Positions 38,385-47,957 of a stretch of DNA of 64,000 bases are shown one piece after another. The notes beneath the pieces are model-generated. The model saw nothing but the letters and a program-made list of their open reading frames with translations. It was not told the origin of the DNA and did no database searches. A program made the position numbers and the translations under genes. The stretch comes from Bacillota bacterium (lineage in GTDB: Bacteria; Bacillota; Limnochordia; Darwinibacteriales; DTU012), in assembly GCA_012520795.1 (NCBI GenBank), contig JAAYNP010000086.1:1-64000 (forward strand). The letters run 5' to 3'. Numbering within the stretch: the stretch's first letter is position 1; every line of letters begins with the position of its first letter.

Positions 38385-38419
38385 CTGCATCCCCTCCTGA
38401 TCCACCGTATTCTCCCTGA

Positions 38420-39418
38420 TCAGAAAACATGACGCAGATATGAACGGCCGCTAACCGCAATCCCCGAGAATACGGCCGCACCAACCGCATTATCCACGCT
38501 GAATTCCGGTGCGGCAAAGTACAACCCCAGCTCAGGCAAGCGCCTGACCAAATCATCCCTGATAAGAGAATTCGCACAAACGCCGCCCACCAGCAGCACC
38601 CGATCAATGGCGGTTACCTTCGATGCCCACTGAAGCAGTTTCGCTGTTGTACGGGCAATGTTCAACAACACGGCCTTGGCTATATCCGCTTTTGTGATTC
38701 CATCAGATGAATTTTCCCTGTGTTCGGCCAAAAGGCGCAGTGCCGCCGCCTCCGCTCCGGAAAAACTTATCCTGCCTGCATTGTGATAGGAGGGAATGGA
38801 AACGGGGGTTTCACTGGCCAATGCCAGCTTTTCCAGATCAGGGCCAGATGGAAACGGCAGACCCATTGCCACTCCAATCCGGTCAATCAGCTGCCCGGCA
38901 TGCAGATCAGAACTGCCTCCCAAATGCCTGATCTGAAAACCGAACTCTCTTGTCACTGCAACTTCCAAAACGTCCGAAGTCCCGCCCGACAAATGCAGAG
39001 CCAGAAAACGATCACAATCAGGGCCCCGGGCACTGAACAGCCCGGCCCAGAGATGATTCTCCTGATGTGACAAAGAAAAGCATGGTACATTAAGAAGCGA
39101 ACCAATACTCTGGGCCAAACTTGCACCCGCCACAAAAACAGGCATGTAAGAGCCTTCCATCGGGCGCGGATTGTGGCTTGCAGCAACAGCCTTCAGTTTC
39201 CGGCGGAGATCCGGTACTAGGGCAGCAACCTGCCCCATAATTACGGGAGAGTGTTTTATGTGCCAAAAAAAGGCCTCCGATTGGCGAAGGCCCCTTTGAC
39301 CGGACTCAACCGGCAGCAGCTGCCTGATATTGGCGATTAGTCGTGCTTGATCATCCACGACTGCAGCAGAAGTTGTATAGTTGCTGGTATCTATGCCCAA
39401 GAAATAATGCTTACTCAT
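38420..39418 (-). CDS. TsaD/Kae1-like (Gcp family) paralog
   Basis: LGIDTSNYTTSAAVVD, HQENH (HxxxH), LHLSGGTSDVLE, VDNAVGAAVF; shorter than canonical TsaD. Confidence 0.85.
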   Translation of the reverse strand: MSKHYFLGIDTSNYTTSAAVVDDQARLIANIRQLLPVESGQRGLRQSEAFFWHIKHSPVIMGQVAALVPDLRRKLKAVAASHNPRPMEGSYMPVFVAGASLAQSIGSLLNVPCFSLSHQENHLWAGLFSARGPDCDRFLALHLSGGTSDVLEVAVTREFGFQIRHLGGSSDLHAGQLIDRIGVAMGLPFPSGPDLEKLALASETPVSIPSYHNAGRISFSGAEAAALRLLAEHRENSSDGITKADIAKAVLLNIARTTAKLLQWASKVTAIDRVLLVGGVCANSLIRDDLVRRLPELGLYFAAPEFSVDNAVGAAVFSGIAVSGRSYLRHVF

Positions 39419-39833
39419 CTGGATTCCTGCCTAGATAATCTACCACCGTACCCAACACACCATTAATAAACTTGGAGGCTTGCAGATCACTGAAATCCTT
39501 GGCCAATTCCACTGCTTCATTAACAGCTACCTTGGCGGGGATGTCCGGCAGATACTTCAATTCATACACTGCCAGTCTCAGGATATTCCTGTCAACATAC
39601 GACATCCGCTCAATAGACCAGTCTTTCGCGAAACCAGCAATGAGCTTGTCGATTTCCTGAATATACTGTCTTACACCTGTAACCAAGGTATAGGCAAATT
39701 CTTGAGCTGAAGCCGTCAGGCCTTCCTTCGCATCTGATCGGCTCCACGCCTCATCCGGTGAAGATTGTGTCAGATCAATCTGGTATAACAACTGCAGCGC
39801 CTTTCTGCGAGCAAGGCGTCTGCTCAAGCCCAT
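39411..39833 (-). CDS. nusB: Transcription antitermination factor NusB
   Basis: SRRLARRKALQLLYQID; VDRNILRLAVYELKY; VAVNEAVELAKDFSDLQASKFINGVLG. Confidence 0.96.
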   Translation of the reverse strand: MGLSRRLARRKALQLLYQIDLTQSSPDEAWSRSDAKEGLTASAQEFAYTLVTGVRQYIQEIDKLIAGFAKDWSIERMSYVDRNILRLAVYELKYLPDIPAKVAVNEAVELAKDFSDLQASKFINGVLGTVVDYLGRNPDE

Positions 39834-39854
39834 GCACCTCCATACCAGCTGTGG

Positions 39855-40379
39855 CTATGTGGTTGGATCCTGCTGTGGAAGGACTCCTGTCACCATCACG
39901 TTAACAGCTGCAGCTTCAATACCGACTGTTTGCCGCAAATAATCAACCACACTGGACTGAACTGTTTCGGCCAACTGAGGGATTTGATAATCCGGCAGCA
40001 GCTGCAGCCTCAAATGCAGTTGTAAAGGTTCAACCTCACCGATGCTGACCTTGGCGCCTTTAATCCCTTCAATGGCGTGCACGGCTTGATAAACCAGCTC
40101 GGAAATTGTTTGAATGCTAATCCTCACATCGCCCAGAGGAGTCTGGCTGACAATAGCCCGCTTATCGGGCTTCATCTCATTTATCAGCATCAGCACAAGG
40201 TACGAAGCCAGCAAAAACAGGATCAACACCAGCAAGAACGCATCCAGTCCCACTGATTGGATTCTAATCAACCAATCGAACAACAGACTATTCCCCAAGG
40301 CAGCCATAGTTATCAATACACAAAAGCCAAGCAGAACGAATACTACAACCAGTATGATTACCCGATCGAGCGCAACCAT
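39855..40379 (-). CDS. amaP: Alkaline shock response membrane anchor AmaP
   Basis: Two TM segments plus Asp23-like C-terminus, adjacent to asp23. Confidence 0.88.
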   Translation of the reverse strand: MVALDRVIILVVVFVLLGFCVLITMAALGNSLLFDWLIRIQSVGLDAFLLVLILFLLASYLVLMLINEMKPDKRAIVSQTPLGDVRISIQTISELVYQAVHAIEGIKGAKVSIGEVEPLQLHLRLQLLPDYQIPQLAETVQSSVVDYLRQTVGIEAAAVNVMVTGVLPQQDPTT

Positions 40380-40380
40380 A

Positions 40381-40806
40381 TTACTTCACCCTTGTAGGCA
40401 GCTCATCCGGAGGCGGCTCTTCCGGAGGTTGCTCCTCTTGAGCAGGCTGTGGAAAATGAACACCTAAAACATGGATATTGACTTCCTCCACATCAAGCCC
40501 TGTCATGCCTTCAATGGCTTGCTTGACATTGTTTTGGATGTTGTTGGCCACCTCGGGAATGGATATCCCGTAATTCACGATGATGAACAGGTCCACTGCA
40601 GCTTCGTGCTCTCCAACCTCGACCTTGACTCCCTTGGACAGGTTTTTCCTACCCAGCATTTCAGCAATCCCGCCGGCTATGCCGCCGCTCATCCCTGCCA
40701 CTCCTTCAACCTCCGTGGCAGCCAAGCCGGCGATTATGCCTACGACTTCATTGGCAATTTTGAGTTCACCTAAACTGACACGTTGCTCTTCTGCCATAAT
40801 TGGCAC
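40381..40806 (-). CDS. Asp23/Gls24 family envelope stress response protein
   Basis: ATEVEGVAGMSGGIAGGIAEMLGRKNLSKGVKVEVGEHEAAVDLFIIVNYGISIPEVANNIQ. Confidence 0.95.
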   Translation of the reverse strand: MPIMAEEQRVSLGELKIANEVVGIIAGLAATEVEGVAGMSGGIAGGIAEMLGRKNLSKGVKVEVGEHEAAVDLFIIVNYGISIPEVANNIQNNVKQAIEGMTGLDVEEVNIHVLGVHFPQPAQEEQPPEEPPPDELPTRVK

Positions 40807-40831
40807 CTCCTCACATAGGTATTATAACAAA

Positions 40832-42217
40832 TCACCTAGTGTTTGACAATTTCCGGTCTGCCGCCAGTCTTGCTGCCAACCGCTGCAAAAAACTGGTTCC
40901 ATATTCTCCTGCCTTAAACTTTGGATCGTTCAAGACACACTGATGAAAACTGATGTTGTGCTTGATCCCAACAATTTCCATTTCTGAAAGCGCACCTAGC
41001 ATACGGTCAATTGCCTCTTCCCGATCTCCTCCCCATGCGATTAGTTTGCCAAACATGGAATCATAGTATGGTGAAATCTCATATCCCTGGTAGACATGGC
41101 TGTCCCAGCGAATACCATGGCCGCCGGGAATATGGATACTTGAGATCACTCCCGGTGACGGGAGAAAGTCATTGTCGGGATCTTCGGCATTTAATCGGCA
41201 CTCGATTGCATGGGCTGTTGGAACACGCTTGGATTGGTCATATTCCAGTTCTGCGCCGGCCGCTATCTGAATCTGAGCCTTGACCAAATCGATGCCGTAC
41301 ACCATTTCGGTAACTGGATGTTCCACTTGAATACGGGTGTTCATCTCCAGAAAGTAAAAACTGCTGTCCTGATCCAACAAAAACTCGATCGTACCAGCAT
41401 TGACATAATTCACTGCCCGGGCGCCTTTCACGGCTGCACTGCCGATTTGCTGCCGTAACGCTGCAGTTACCACTGGAGAAGGGCACTCTTCAATCACCTT
41501 TTGATGGCGCCGCTGCAGCGAACACTCCCGTTCGCCAAAATGCACGATATTGCCATAATGATCGCCCAAAAGCTGAATCTCGATGTGCCTGGGATTGGCA
41601 ATATACTTCTCAATGTATACCTGATCATCGCCAAAGGCGGCACCCGCCTCTGCCCGGGCCAGCCTGTACCCTTTGAGCAATTCGTCTTCATCGTTGATTA
41701 CCCGCATTCCCTTGCCGCCCCCACCGGCGACAGCCTTAATCATCAACGGATAGCCGATTTTGCAGGCCAGGGCCACCAACTGATCCTCATTGGCAACCGG
41801 GCCGTCGCTGCCGGGAATGACAGGGACACCGGCTTGTTTCATGATTGCCTTCGCCTGTGCCTTATCTCCCATCTTCTCTATTTGAGCCGCACCAGGCCCG
41901 ATCCAGATCAGCCCATAATCTTCACAGATCTCGGCAAAGTCAGCGCGTTCGCTAAGATAACCATATCCGGGATGAATAGCATCAGCTTTGCTCAAGACTG
42001 CAGCGGTGATAATATTGGGGATATGCAGATAGCTGGATTGCGAAGGTGGCGGCCCAACACAGACAGCCTCATCGGCACACTTTACATGCAGAGAGTTGCG
42101 ATCCGCTTCAGAATAGATTGCCACTGTACCAATACCCAGCTCTCGGCAGGCGCGAATGATTCTCAGGGCAATCTCGCCGCGGTTGGCAATCAAAACTTTC
42201 CCGAACATACCCATCAC
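40832..42217 (-). CDS. accC: Acetyl-CoA carboxylase biotin carboxylase subunit
   Basis: FGKVLIANRGEIALRIIRAC; GGGGKGMRVI; FLEMNTRIQVEHPVTE. Confidence 0.97.
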   Translation of the reverse strand: MMGMFGKVLIANRGEIALRIIRACRELGIGTVAIYSEADRNSLHVKCADEAVCVGPPPSQSSYLHIPNIITAAVLSKADAIHPGYGYLSERADFAEICEDYGLIWIGPGAAQIEKMGDKAQAKAIMKQAGVPVIPGSDGPVANEDQLVALACKIGYPLMIKAVAGGGGKGMRVINDEDELLKGYRLARAEAGAAFGDDQVYIEKYIANPRHIEIQLLGDHYGNIVHFGERECSLQRRHQKVIEECPSPVVTAALRQQIGSAAVKGARAVNYVNAGTIEFLLDQDSSFYFLEMNTRIQVEHPVTEMVYGIDLVKAQIQIAAGAELEYDQSKRVPTAHAIECRLNAEDPDNDFLPSPGVISSIHIPGGHGIRWDSHVYQGYEISPYYDSMFGKLIAWGGDREEAIDRMLGALSEMEIVGIKHNISFHQCVLNDPKFKAGEYGTSFLQRLAARLAADRKLSNTR

Positions 42218-42220
42218 CCT

Positions 42221-42679
42221 CTATTCTGCTGATTCAATCAGGAATAAGGGTTGTCCATATTCCACCGGTTGGCCGTTTTCCACCAAAATTTCCACCACTC
42301 GGCCGCCGTATTCAGATTCAATCTCGTTCATTAGTTTCATCGCTTCAATGATACAGAGCGTCTGCCCCTTTTCGACAAACGAACCCACCTCAACATAGGG
42401 ATCGCTGTCCGGGGACGGAGCACGGTAAAAGACGCCGACCATTGGTGCCAGTACCTCCCGCAGCCTGTCGAGCTGTTCCCGGACTGTTTCTGGTTCGGTC
42501 TCCTGGTCAACTGCGGCAGTGGCACTGGACGGCTTTTCTATTACAGGTTCAAACATCTGTTGAGACTGTGCCCTCAATTTGCTTAGATGCAGTTTCATAT
42601 TTTCCAGTTCCAATTTCATCTCGGTGATCTCGCTGTCGCTGAATATGGCAATTAACTCTTTAATCTCAGAAATCTTCAT
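42221..42679 (-). CDS. accB: Biotin carboxyl carrier protein
   Basis: [18 protein letters not shown] biotinylation motif; start [10 protein letters not shown] after GGGAGG. Confidence 0.96.
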   Translation of the reverse strand: MKISEIKELIAIFSDSEITEMKLELENMKLHLSKLRAQSQQMFEPVIEKPSSATAAVDQETEPETVREQLDRLREVLAPMVGVFYRAPSPDSDPYVEVGSFVEKGQTLCIIEAMKLMNEIESEYGGRVVEILVENGQPVEYGQPLFLIESAE

Positions 42680-42836
42680 CGGCAACCTCCCCAACCACAT
42701 CAATACGGAAATACTGTTATTTTCGACGCCGGCAGCCAATGTCCTGTCCCTCTGGTATACTTTTCCACAGCAGGCAGATTTAATACAGAGAAAAACCACG
42801 GCAGAACCTTGGTTCTCGCGCTGCCTGACTAGTATG

Positions 42837-43430
42837 TCACGATTTCGTCAGCTCATCGATAATCGTGATCCGATCCAGACGGATGTTCGTCAGCCGGTGT
42901 ACCAGATCGCCGATCATTTCCACTTCTAAACCGCTTAAAGTTACAGGAACCACAATTGTAGCCGAATCGTTATCGATCAGAACAACAGCATCGAGATACC
43001 CATTAACTCTCAATAAGTTTTCCAGCTCGGTTTCTTTTGCGATATTGTTCATGATCCCGATCAATTCATCCTGTAGTTCCTGGCGCCGGTTTGGGTCAAG
43101 TCCTGCGTCATTGAGCATGGCCTGTAAAAGATCAAGCTTCTGGCTGCGCACTTTTTCCCGCTCGATACGATACTCTGCGAATTTGGTCGGCACAGAGGTT
43201 ACGGTTACCACTACCCCTTCTTCCAACTCCTTCACCGTCCGGGGTGATTGGGCGAAAACATCTTCTAATTGATCAGAATCTCCGCTTTCCTGTTCCCCTT
43301 TCCGGCCTAAACTGGTGTCGACATCTACAGCCGCATCTTTTCCGTAAAACCCCGCCCAGAAAGTAACCCCAACCAAGACCAGGATGATCAGCAGCAACAC
43401 AACTTTGCGCGCATGAATAACACAGTACAT
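42837..43430 (-). CDS. spoIIIAH: Stage III sporulation protein AH
   Basis: TM plus SpoIIIAH-like domain; first in reversed spoIIIA order. Confidence 0.93.
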   Translation of the reverse strand: MYCVIHARKVVLLLIILVLVGVTFWAGFYGKDAAVDVDTSLGRKGEQESGDSDQLEDVFAQSPRTVKELEEGVVVTVTSVPTKFAEYRIEREKVRSQKLDLLQAMLNDAGLDPNRRQELQDELIGIMNNIAKETELENLLRVNGYLDAVVLIDNDSATIVVPVTLSGLEVEMIGDLVHRLTNIRLDRITIIDELTKS

Positions 43431-43438
43431 TCGTCTAC

Positions 43439-43987
43439 CTACCTCTTTTCCTTGGATTTTGCCAATACCTCAATCTTGTAAGCCGGCAGCTGCAGCACTG
43501 TTTGAGCAGCTTTGAAGATCTGGTGCCGGATATGGGGGTTATCAGCTCCCGCCGCCACAATGAGCACACCCCTCAACTGTGGTTCATACGATTCAAGGAC
43601 CAGCGGCACATCAGATGCCTGACTGCCTGCCCGTAGAACAATGGGAGCCCTGGTCAGGCGTGTTTCCCCGTCCCTGTTCTCTTCCGACAGCGACTCTGCA
43701 ACCACAACCCGGCTGCTTCGCTCCAGAGTCACAAATACTTCCACAGCTCCAACGCCGGCAATTTGAGCCAGGGTATGCGACAGGCGTTCCTCGATTTCCG
43801 CCGCATAGCCCTGGCCTGAGCTGAAGCTGCCCACAGAAAGTGATTGTTGTGACTGCGATGAATCCGAATCGGCCCGAGGTGGCTGCAGCGAAGGTGATTG
43901 GAGCAGCATCAAACCAATCCCGACAGCTGCCAATAAACCAACCCAACTGAGCAGCTTCCGCTGTGAGGCTGTCAATCGCTCAAACAC
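43439..43987 (-). CDS. spoIIIAG: Stage III sporulation protein AG (GTG start)
   Basis: RLSHTLAQIAGVGAVEVFVTLERSSRVVVAE; GVLIVAAGADNPHIRHQIFKAAQTVLQLPAYKIEVL; start after AGGAGGAAG. Confidence 0.93.
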   Translation of the reverse strand: MFERLTASQRKLLSWVGLLAAVGIGLMLLQSPSLQPPRADSDSSQSQQSLSVGSFSSGQGYAAEIEERLSHTLAQIAGVGAVEVFVTLERSSRVVVAESLSEENRDGETRLTRAPIVLRAGSQASDVPLVLESYEPQLRGVLIVAAGADNPHIRHQIFKAAQTVLQLPAYKIEVLAKSKEKR

Positions 43988-44004
43988 ATTGCTTCCTCCT
44001 CGCC

Positions 44005-44541
44005 CTAAACCATCTCCACATAAATAACTGACTGATCGATCTGCAAATAACGGGCTGCGACCTTCACTGCCCATTCTCTAAGCGTAAGCTGTTTCGCAAG
44101 GGGCAGCTGATCAGAAGCCGATACCGGCCATATTGCAACTTGAACTTGGGAAACGGAGCCGTCTTCTGCCAAAGTAATGATGACTTGAGCGTTCTCAATA
44201 GATTCACTGCTGATTAACAGAGCCTCAAGCTGGGCAGCCGCGCTGCTGCTGATCAACGGCCACATCGGCTCCATGCCGGCAAACTGGATTTCAGCGCCTG
44301 GATACGTTACATCATGATTGGGCGTCCAGGACGGCCCTGCAGTTCCAAGTGCAATGATTGTGCTGTCCCAATTTGAAGCAACCATCGTCAAAACTGGCTG
44401 CAGCATTGCCGCCACAATCACCAGTCCCATAATCAGCTTGGCAAGCTTTTTGCTGTCATTTTCCGGCAGCAATAGATCGAAAAAGGCAGTAAACAGGACC
44501 AACCCCGCCAGCATCCGTACCCACTGTTGCCACAGACTCAT
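44005..44541 (-). CDS. spoIIIAF: Stage III sporulation protein AF
   Basis: Two N-terminal TM segments; operon position. Confidence 0.9.
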   Translation of the reverse strand: MSLWQQWVRMLAGLVLFTAFFDLLLPENDSKKLAKLIMGLVIVAAMLQPVLTMVASNWDSTIIALGTAGPSWTPNHDVTYPGAEIQFAGMEPMWPLISSSAAAQLEALLISSESIENAQVIITLAEDGSVSQVQVAIWPVSASDQLPLAKQLTLREWAVKVAARYLQIDQSVIYVEMV

Positions 44542-44545
44542 CGTT

Positions 44546-45739
44546 TCACCTCATTACGGCTGCCAAATTGCCAATGCCAACCAGAATTGTTATGACCAGA
44601 AAGAACATCAAAGCCACCGTGGCCAACGAGACCATGACCAGAGTCAAGGCGCCCGCCATGCTTGTTACAGCTGAACTGATCCGTTGATCACCAATCGGTT
44701 CTATCAAAGCCGCAGCCAGCCGGTAGATCAGGACTATCACCCAAATTTTGATTACCGGCAACGCCACCAGAAAGAAAATAACCGCCATGCCAAAAACGCC
44801 AAGAGTGTTTTTGATCAATAACGAGCCTCCAACCACTACCTCCACAGCATTAGCAAACATCGACCCGATTACAGGCACCACATTGCTGGTGACAAACTTT
44901 GCGGCCCTGAGGGCAACTCCGTCAGCTACAGGCGCTATTGCTCCCCGCACTGCCAGTACCCCCAGGAATATTGTGAAAATCAAGGAAAGCAGGCTTGTAG
45001 CCAGATGCCTCAGCAAGCTGCTTAAACGAGACAAGGGGAAATCCGGGGCAATGTGAGCCAGAAGGCCAATAACGGCGCTGACATTCAGCAGCGGAAACAG
45101 GACAGTCCGAATCAGGAATGTAACCCCGCTGACAACCGTAATCAGCACCGGATGGAATATGGTTGCAGAAGTGATTGCCCCGACACTGGCCACCATGGTT
45201 GCCATCAAAGGCAGCAGCGCGTACATGAAAGATACCATGTCGTCAATTGTCTGATAGGCTAATCCCAACGCCGACTGGAAACTCTGCAGGCCGACATGGA
45301 TTGTAACCAGAAAACAGACCAGGAAAGCAACATTTGCCAACTCTTTGTTGTCCACTGAGAGCTGCAGCTGGCGAATCAGCGCTGTGAACAAACCGATCAA
45401 GAGCAGCTGCCGGATCAGGTATGAGCTTAAAATCACTTCTTTAAAAACAGTCTGAAAAACCGTACCCAGGATATCCAGCAGGTTGAGTTTGCCCAAACCC
45501 TGGCCTGTAATTGTCCGCCAATCAAGCCTGGGAATATACTCGTGGTAGTCAGGTTCAATTTTGTCGACAAACTCGATCAGCTGATGCAGGTCTAGCGCCT
45601 GCAGCTGTTCCTGCACCGACCGGGCGAGAAAATCGTTGGAATTGGATTCGGCTTCGGCTGGACCGGCACAAAATACAACCACACCAATAATGACTATTAT
45701 CCTGAATGTGATCGAATCCCTGGCCACCACTAACCCCAC
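44546..45739 (-). CDS. spoIIIAE: Stage III sporulation protein AE
   Basis: Polytopic; FVTSNVVPVIGSMFANAVEVVVGGSLLIKNTLGVFG. Confidence 0.95.
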   Translation of the reverse strand: MGLVVARDSITFRIIVIIGVVVFCAGPAEAESNSNDFLARSVQEQLQALDLHQLIEFVDKIEPDYHEYIPRLDWRTITGQGLGKLNLLDILGTVFQTVFKEVILSSYLIRQLLLIGLFTALIRQLQLSVDNKELANVAFLVCFLVTIHVGLQSFQSALGLAYQTIDDMVSFMYALLPLMATMVASVGAITSATIFHPVLITVVSGVTFLIRTVLFPLLNVSAVIGLLAHIAPDFPLSRLSSLLRHLATSLLSLIFTIFLGVLAVRGAIAPVADGVALRAAKFVTSNVVPVIGSMFANAVEVVVGGSLLIKNTLGVFGMAVIFFLVALPVIKIWVIVLIYRLAAALIEPIGDQRISSAVTSMAGALTLVMVSLATVALMFFLVITILVGIGNLAAVMR

Positions 45740-45742
45740 CTA

Positions 45743-46132
45743 TTAACCTAATATTGCCAACACCGCTGTTAGAATAGCTTCCACTACAGGCAGAGCAATC
45801 ATCACGATCACTACTTTGCCGGCCAATTCGACTACTACCGCCATGGCGTTTTCATCGGCGTCACGGCAAACCTCCGAGCCGAATGAAGTGACATAGACAA
45901 TAGCAATCGCCTTCAAGATTGGAGCAGTGTAGAAGGAATCGACTCCAGCTTTGGCAGACAAGCTGTTCAATACGGCGGTAACTTGAGCCAAGTGAGGTAA
46001 AAACAACAGGGCTGTGACGGCAATGAAGGCGGTTGATGCAAGAACTGCCCAGGGCTTGTTGATCTCCCGCAGCTGAGTCTGGATCACTACCAGGACAATT
46101 GCCAGGCCGGTAATCAATGGGACCCACAGCAT
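45743..46132 (-). CDS. spoIIIAD: Stage III sporulation protein AD
   Basis: ILKAIAIVYVTSFGSEVCRDADENAMAVVVELAGKVVI. Confidence 0.95.
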   Translation of the reverse strand: MLWVPLITGLAIVLVVIQTQLREINKPWAVLASTAFIAVTALLFLPHLAQVTAVLNSLSAKAGVDSFYTAPILKAIAIVYVTSFGSEVCRDADENAMAVVVELAGKVVIVMIALPVVEAILTAVLAILG

Positions 46133-46148
46133 ATTCGTTCCTCCCTAC

Positions 46149-46346
46149 TCACCAACGGAAGACAGCCTCAACATTGTCAAAAAGACGGGATACCATCTGT
46201 ACCAGCCATAGGAGTACAATGATCACCCCTGCCAGGCTCAACATTTGAGCCTGTTCCTGCCTGCCCGCCTGCTGGAGAAAAATGTTCAGCACTGCCACAA
46301 GGATCCCTAATCCGGCGATACGATAAATTGGTGTCAAGTCGGTCAT
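46149..46346 (-). CDS. spoIIIAC: Stage III sporulation protein AC
   Basis: Two-TM protein of 65 aa, GILVAVLNIFLQQAGRQEQAQMLSLAGVIIVL; operon position. Confidence 0.94.
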   Translation of the reverse strand: MTDLTPIYRIAGLGILVAVLNIFLQQAGRQEQAQMLSLAGVIIVLLWLVQMVSRLFDNVEAVFRW

Positions 46347-46358
46347 GCTGATACCCTC

Positions 46359-46874
46359 CTAAATTAGCATCAATACTACTAGTGCACCGACACAGAAGCC
46401 AAGATAATTCCAGAGCCGTACCATCTTATCGCGCTCTTGCTCCGCCTTGGCAATGCTTTGCTGGAGCCTTGTCTTCAACAGTTCAAGATGTTTGAGCTGG
46501 TCTTCAGCATCGCTGCGGCCCAACACGGCTCCTATTTGGCTTACCAGTTCCACATCTTGTTGAGAGAATCCGGCATCTGCCAAAACCGGCAGCGACTGAT
46601 TGAAGGCTTCGGCAGCACTAATACCGCTGTTGCTGGTAAGTTGAGCGGCAAATTGATTAAAAAACGCGGCCACAGGATTGCCGATCTGAGCTGCAATGCG
46701 GCTGCATGCTTCTGGCAAAGATGATCGGGTATAGTGGATTTCAGTCGCCAGCATCTGGACGGCCGTGGCCAGGCTTTGCAGGTTTTGCGGGCGTATACTG
46801 TAGGATCTGGCCATAGTCAATCCCCCAACGCCGCAGGCAGTAATCACAATTGCTGCGCCAATCAAGCGTAGCAT
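46359..46874 (-). CDS. spoIIIAB: Stage III sporulation protein AB
   Basis: LATAVQMLATEIHYTRSSLPEAC; KMVRLWNYLGFCVGALVVLMLI. Confidence 0.94.
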   Translation of the reverse strand: MLRLIGAAIVITACGVGGLTMARSYSIRPQNLQSLATAVQMLATEIHYTRSSLPEACSRIAAQIGNPVAAFFNQFAAQLTSNSGISAAEAFNQSLPVLADAGFSQQDVELVSQIGAVLGRSDAEDQLKHLELLKTRLQQSIAKAEQERDKMVRLWNYLGFCVGALVVLMLI

Positions 46875-46911
46875 CCTATCACTCCCATCATGCTAACTAT
46901 CTTTATGCAAG

Positions 46912-47805
46912 CTAATCCAATTTGAGAACCTGTTCAACAGTTCCCGGCCCATTGCGCCTGGACAGCACTATGGCCTGCTTGAAAGCAGTGCCACCCTGTC
47001 TAATCCAGGTATGCTGCTTCACACTTAACCACTCGCTCCCATGGCATGAGGCCACTACCGAAACCCCGGCTCTGGCCGCGTCAGCCAAAGCCAGGCCATC
47101 ATCGGGATGGCCAGCCTCATCGGTAATGATTACTTGCGGCGCCATACCCCGGATGGCCATAGGTATACCCTGGGCTTTGGGGCAACCATCCAGTACATAC
47201 GTGCACGGGCCCACATTCAGCTGAGGGGCGCCGCGGTAACAGGCTGCGATTTCTGACCGCTCATCAATTACAACCACGTTAAATCCCTGATTGGAAAGCT
47301 GACGGCAGATGTCCCGCAGCAAGGTTGTCTTGCCACATCCCGGCGGAGATATGACCAGGGTAGATATAATCCGGCCAAACCGAAGAATGTGCGGCATAAC
47401 CGCATCTGCAGCCCCGACGATTTCCCGGGCGAGCCGGATATTGAGCCCGTTGATATATTTGATCGTTTTAATCAGTCCATTCTCAAGGACTACTTTGCCG
47501 CTGATTCCAACTCGGTGTCCCCCGGCCAGTGTGAGATAACCTGCCCGAATTTCATCTTCCAGTGCGTACCACGAGTTTTCGGTCATCATCTCCATTGTGC
47601 GGATGATATCTTCCGCCGTCACCCGGTAGCTGTCCATCAGCCGGCAAACACCTTTGCGATTGATCCCATATTCCATGTGCTGCTCTTTGATTGTCAGCGG
47701 CTGGTTTACCCTTAACCGGATTTCTTCGATCTTGTCCCATGTATGCACGATATCTAGAAAGCGTCTCAAGCTCGGCGCCATAGACCTCAAAAGAAGCGGT
47801 GGCAT
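46912..47805 (-). CDS. spoIIIAA: Stage III sporulation protein AA (ATPase)
   Basis: VISPPGCGKTTLLRDICRQLS Walker A; VVIDERSEIAACYRGAPQLNVG; start set at MPPLLLRS after AAGGGG. Confidence 0.95.
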   Translation of the reverse strand: MPPLLLRSMAPSLRRFLDIVHTWDKIEEIRLRVNQPLTIKEQHMEYGINRKGVCRLMDSYRVTAEDIIRTMEMMTENSWYALEDEIRAGYLTLAGGHRVGISGKVVLENGLIKTIKYINGLNIRLAREIVGAADAVMPHILRFGRIISTLVISPPGCGKTTLLRDICRQLSNQGFNVVVIDERSEIAACYRGAPQLNVGPCTYVLDGCPKAQGIPMAIRGMAPQVIITDEAGHPDDGLALADAARAGVSVVASCHGSEWLSVKQHTWIRQGGTAFKQAIVLSRRNGPGTVEQVLKLD

Positions 47806-47835
47806 GGTGGTGTTCCCCTTGTCAAGTTCTAGTCC

Positions 47836-47865
47836 AATATATGCCTGCTGCGGACAAGTTATGAC
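47836..47865 (-). promoter_or_regulatory. Putative sigma-E promoter of the spoIIIA operon
   Basis: GTCATAAC (rc 47858..47865), 14-nt spacer, CATATATT (rc 47836..47843), about 30 nt upstream of the spoIIIAA start. Confidence 0.65.
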
Positions 47866-47912
47866 AAAAAAGAGCTCCACAGAATTACCAAATCGGTAAC
47901 CTGCAGAGCTCC
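47863..47912 (-). terminator. Intrinsic terminator separating the CD1247-like gene from spoIIIAA
   Basis: Minus strand GAGCTCTGCAGGTTACC..GGTAATTCTGTGGAGCTC-TTTTTT. Confidence 0.85.
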
Positions 47913-47957
47913 CTCACTGCAGTTGTCAGCCTGTACTGCTGTTGTCAAAAGCCGGCT

